From Deltaproteobacteria bacterium (GTDB lineage: Bacteria > Desulfobacterota > Desulfuromonadia > Geobacterales > Pseudopelobacteraceae): DNA of 34,678 bases. Below are positions 34,463 through 34,678 of the stretch, in pieces. Position 1 is the first letter of the stretch. The number at the start of each line of letters is the position of its first letter. Position numbers and translations under genes: made by a program. The DNA is taken from NCBI GenBank assembly GCA_016182975.1, contig JACPFJ010000041.1, forward strand, positions 1 through 34,678, given 5' to 3'. Under the pieces are notes generated by a model that saw nothing but the letters and a program-made list of their open reading frames with translations, did no database searches and was not told the DNA's origin.

Positions 34463-34522
34463 GGGGACGCCCATAAATATATAACTTTCTCTTCCAGTAA
34501 CTTATAAACTTATGGGCGTCCC
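34463..34522. repeat. REP-like inverted repeat GGGGACGCCCATAA
   Basis: GGGGACGCCCATAA (34463-34476) pairs with TTATGGGCGTCCC (34510-34522), with further AT pairing inward (ATATATAAC with GTAACTTATAAA). The GGGGACGCCCATAA type is reminiscent of repeats mobilised by REP-associated IS200-like transposases. No such gene is in the window. The remaining bases to the window end show no gene. Confidence 0.65.
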
Positions 34523-34678
34523 TCTGCTCTTCCGTAACTCCTGAATCCGTGACGTGACTTGTTATTTTGAGGGGTAGTCGGGTGTAATTTTTGCCCCGGC
34601 TCCCGAAATTCAAAAAAATCGGCCTCTCAAATGAGGTTGTGACGCTTGTTCTTTGACACTGAACCGTTTTGCTACCCC

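Overview
The window looks like chromosome from a GC-rich Gram-negative bacterium of the Geobacter group (Desulfuromonadia/Geobacterales). This is inferred from gene order (leuS-lptE-holA, der-era, a minus-strand chemosensory operon), from protein character, and from repeat-rich intergenic DNA. I ran no database search, so the species is not assigned.

Layout. (1) 1-1812: accessory-looking DNA with a broken BrnA-type antitoxin, a NUDIX hydrolase, and an excisionase/BldC-like DNA-binding protein. Three arrays of short motifs, spaced exactly 10 bp apart, lie around that protein gene. (2) 1855-6017 (-): leuS, lptE and holA (leucyl-tRNA synthetase, LPS-assembly lipoprotein, DNA polymerase III delta). 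A palindromic repeat sits inside the lptE reading frame. (3) 6134-14957 (-): a chemosensory cluster in transcription order cheY, cheA, an ExeA-like AAA+ ATPase, cheW, cheW, a HEAT-repeat protein, cheR, cheB; it contains no receptor gene. (4) 14963-20556 (-): core genes der, era, glnS, miaB. (5) 20685-26093: a HAD phosphatase, a YtxH-like envelope protein, an FAD oxidoreductase, then scpA, trpS and a site-2-type protease on the minus strand. (6) 26094-31706: accessory DNA with an insertion-sequence remnant, a tandem SagB-type nitroreductase, an ADP-ribosylglycohydrolase, an archaemetzincin, a chimeric 16S rRNA fragment with its own promoter and terminator, and an orphan CheR-like protein. (7) 31815-34678: an Mth938-domain protein, an M28 peptidase, a DUF2784 membrane protein, a structured small RNA with promoter and terminator, and a cold-shock protein.

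The most unusual items are non-coding. They are the 10-bp-phased repeat arrays beside the BldC-like gene (914-1302), the roughly 430-nt transcript unit built from an rRNA promoter plus two distant 16S pieces and a new structured tail (30133-30600), and the roughly 120-nt four-way-junction RNA upstream of the cold-shock gene (33936-34055). Many intergenic gaps also carry imperfect inverted repeats made of short periodic words. The wording differs from gap to gap but the architecture is the same.

The chemosensory genes form one functional set: CheA kinase, CheY, two CheW couplers, and CheR/CheB adaptation enzymes. The AAA+ ATPase and HEAT protein are non-canonical members. Housekeeping genes are tightly packed, with ATGA overlaps or gaps of 1-30 bp.
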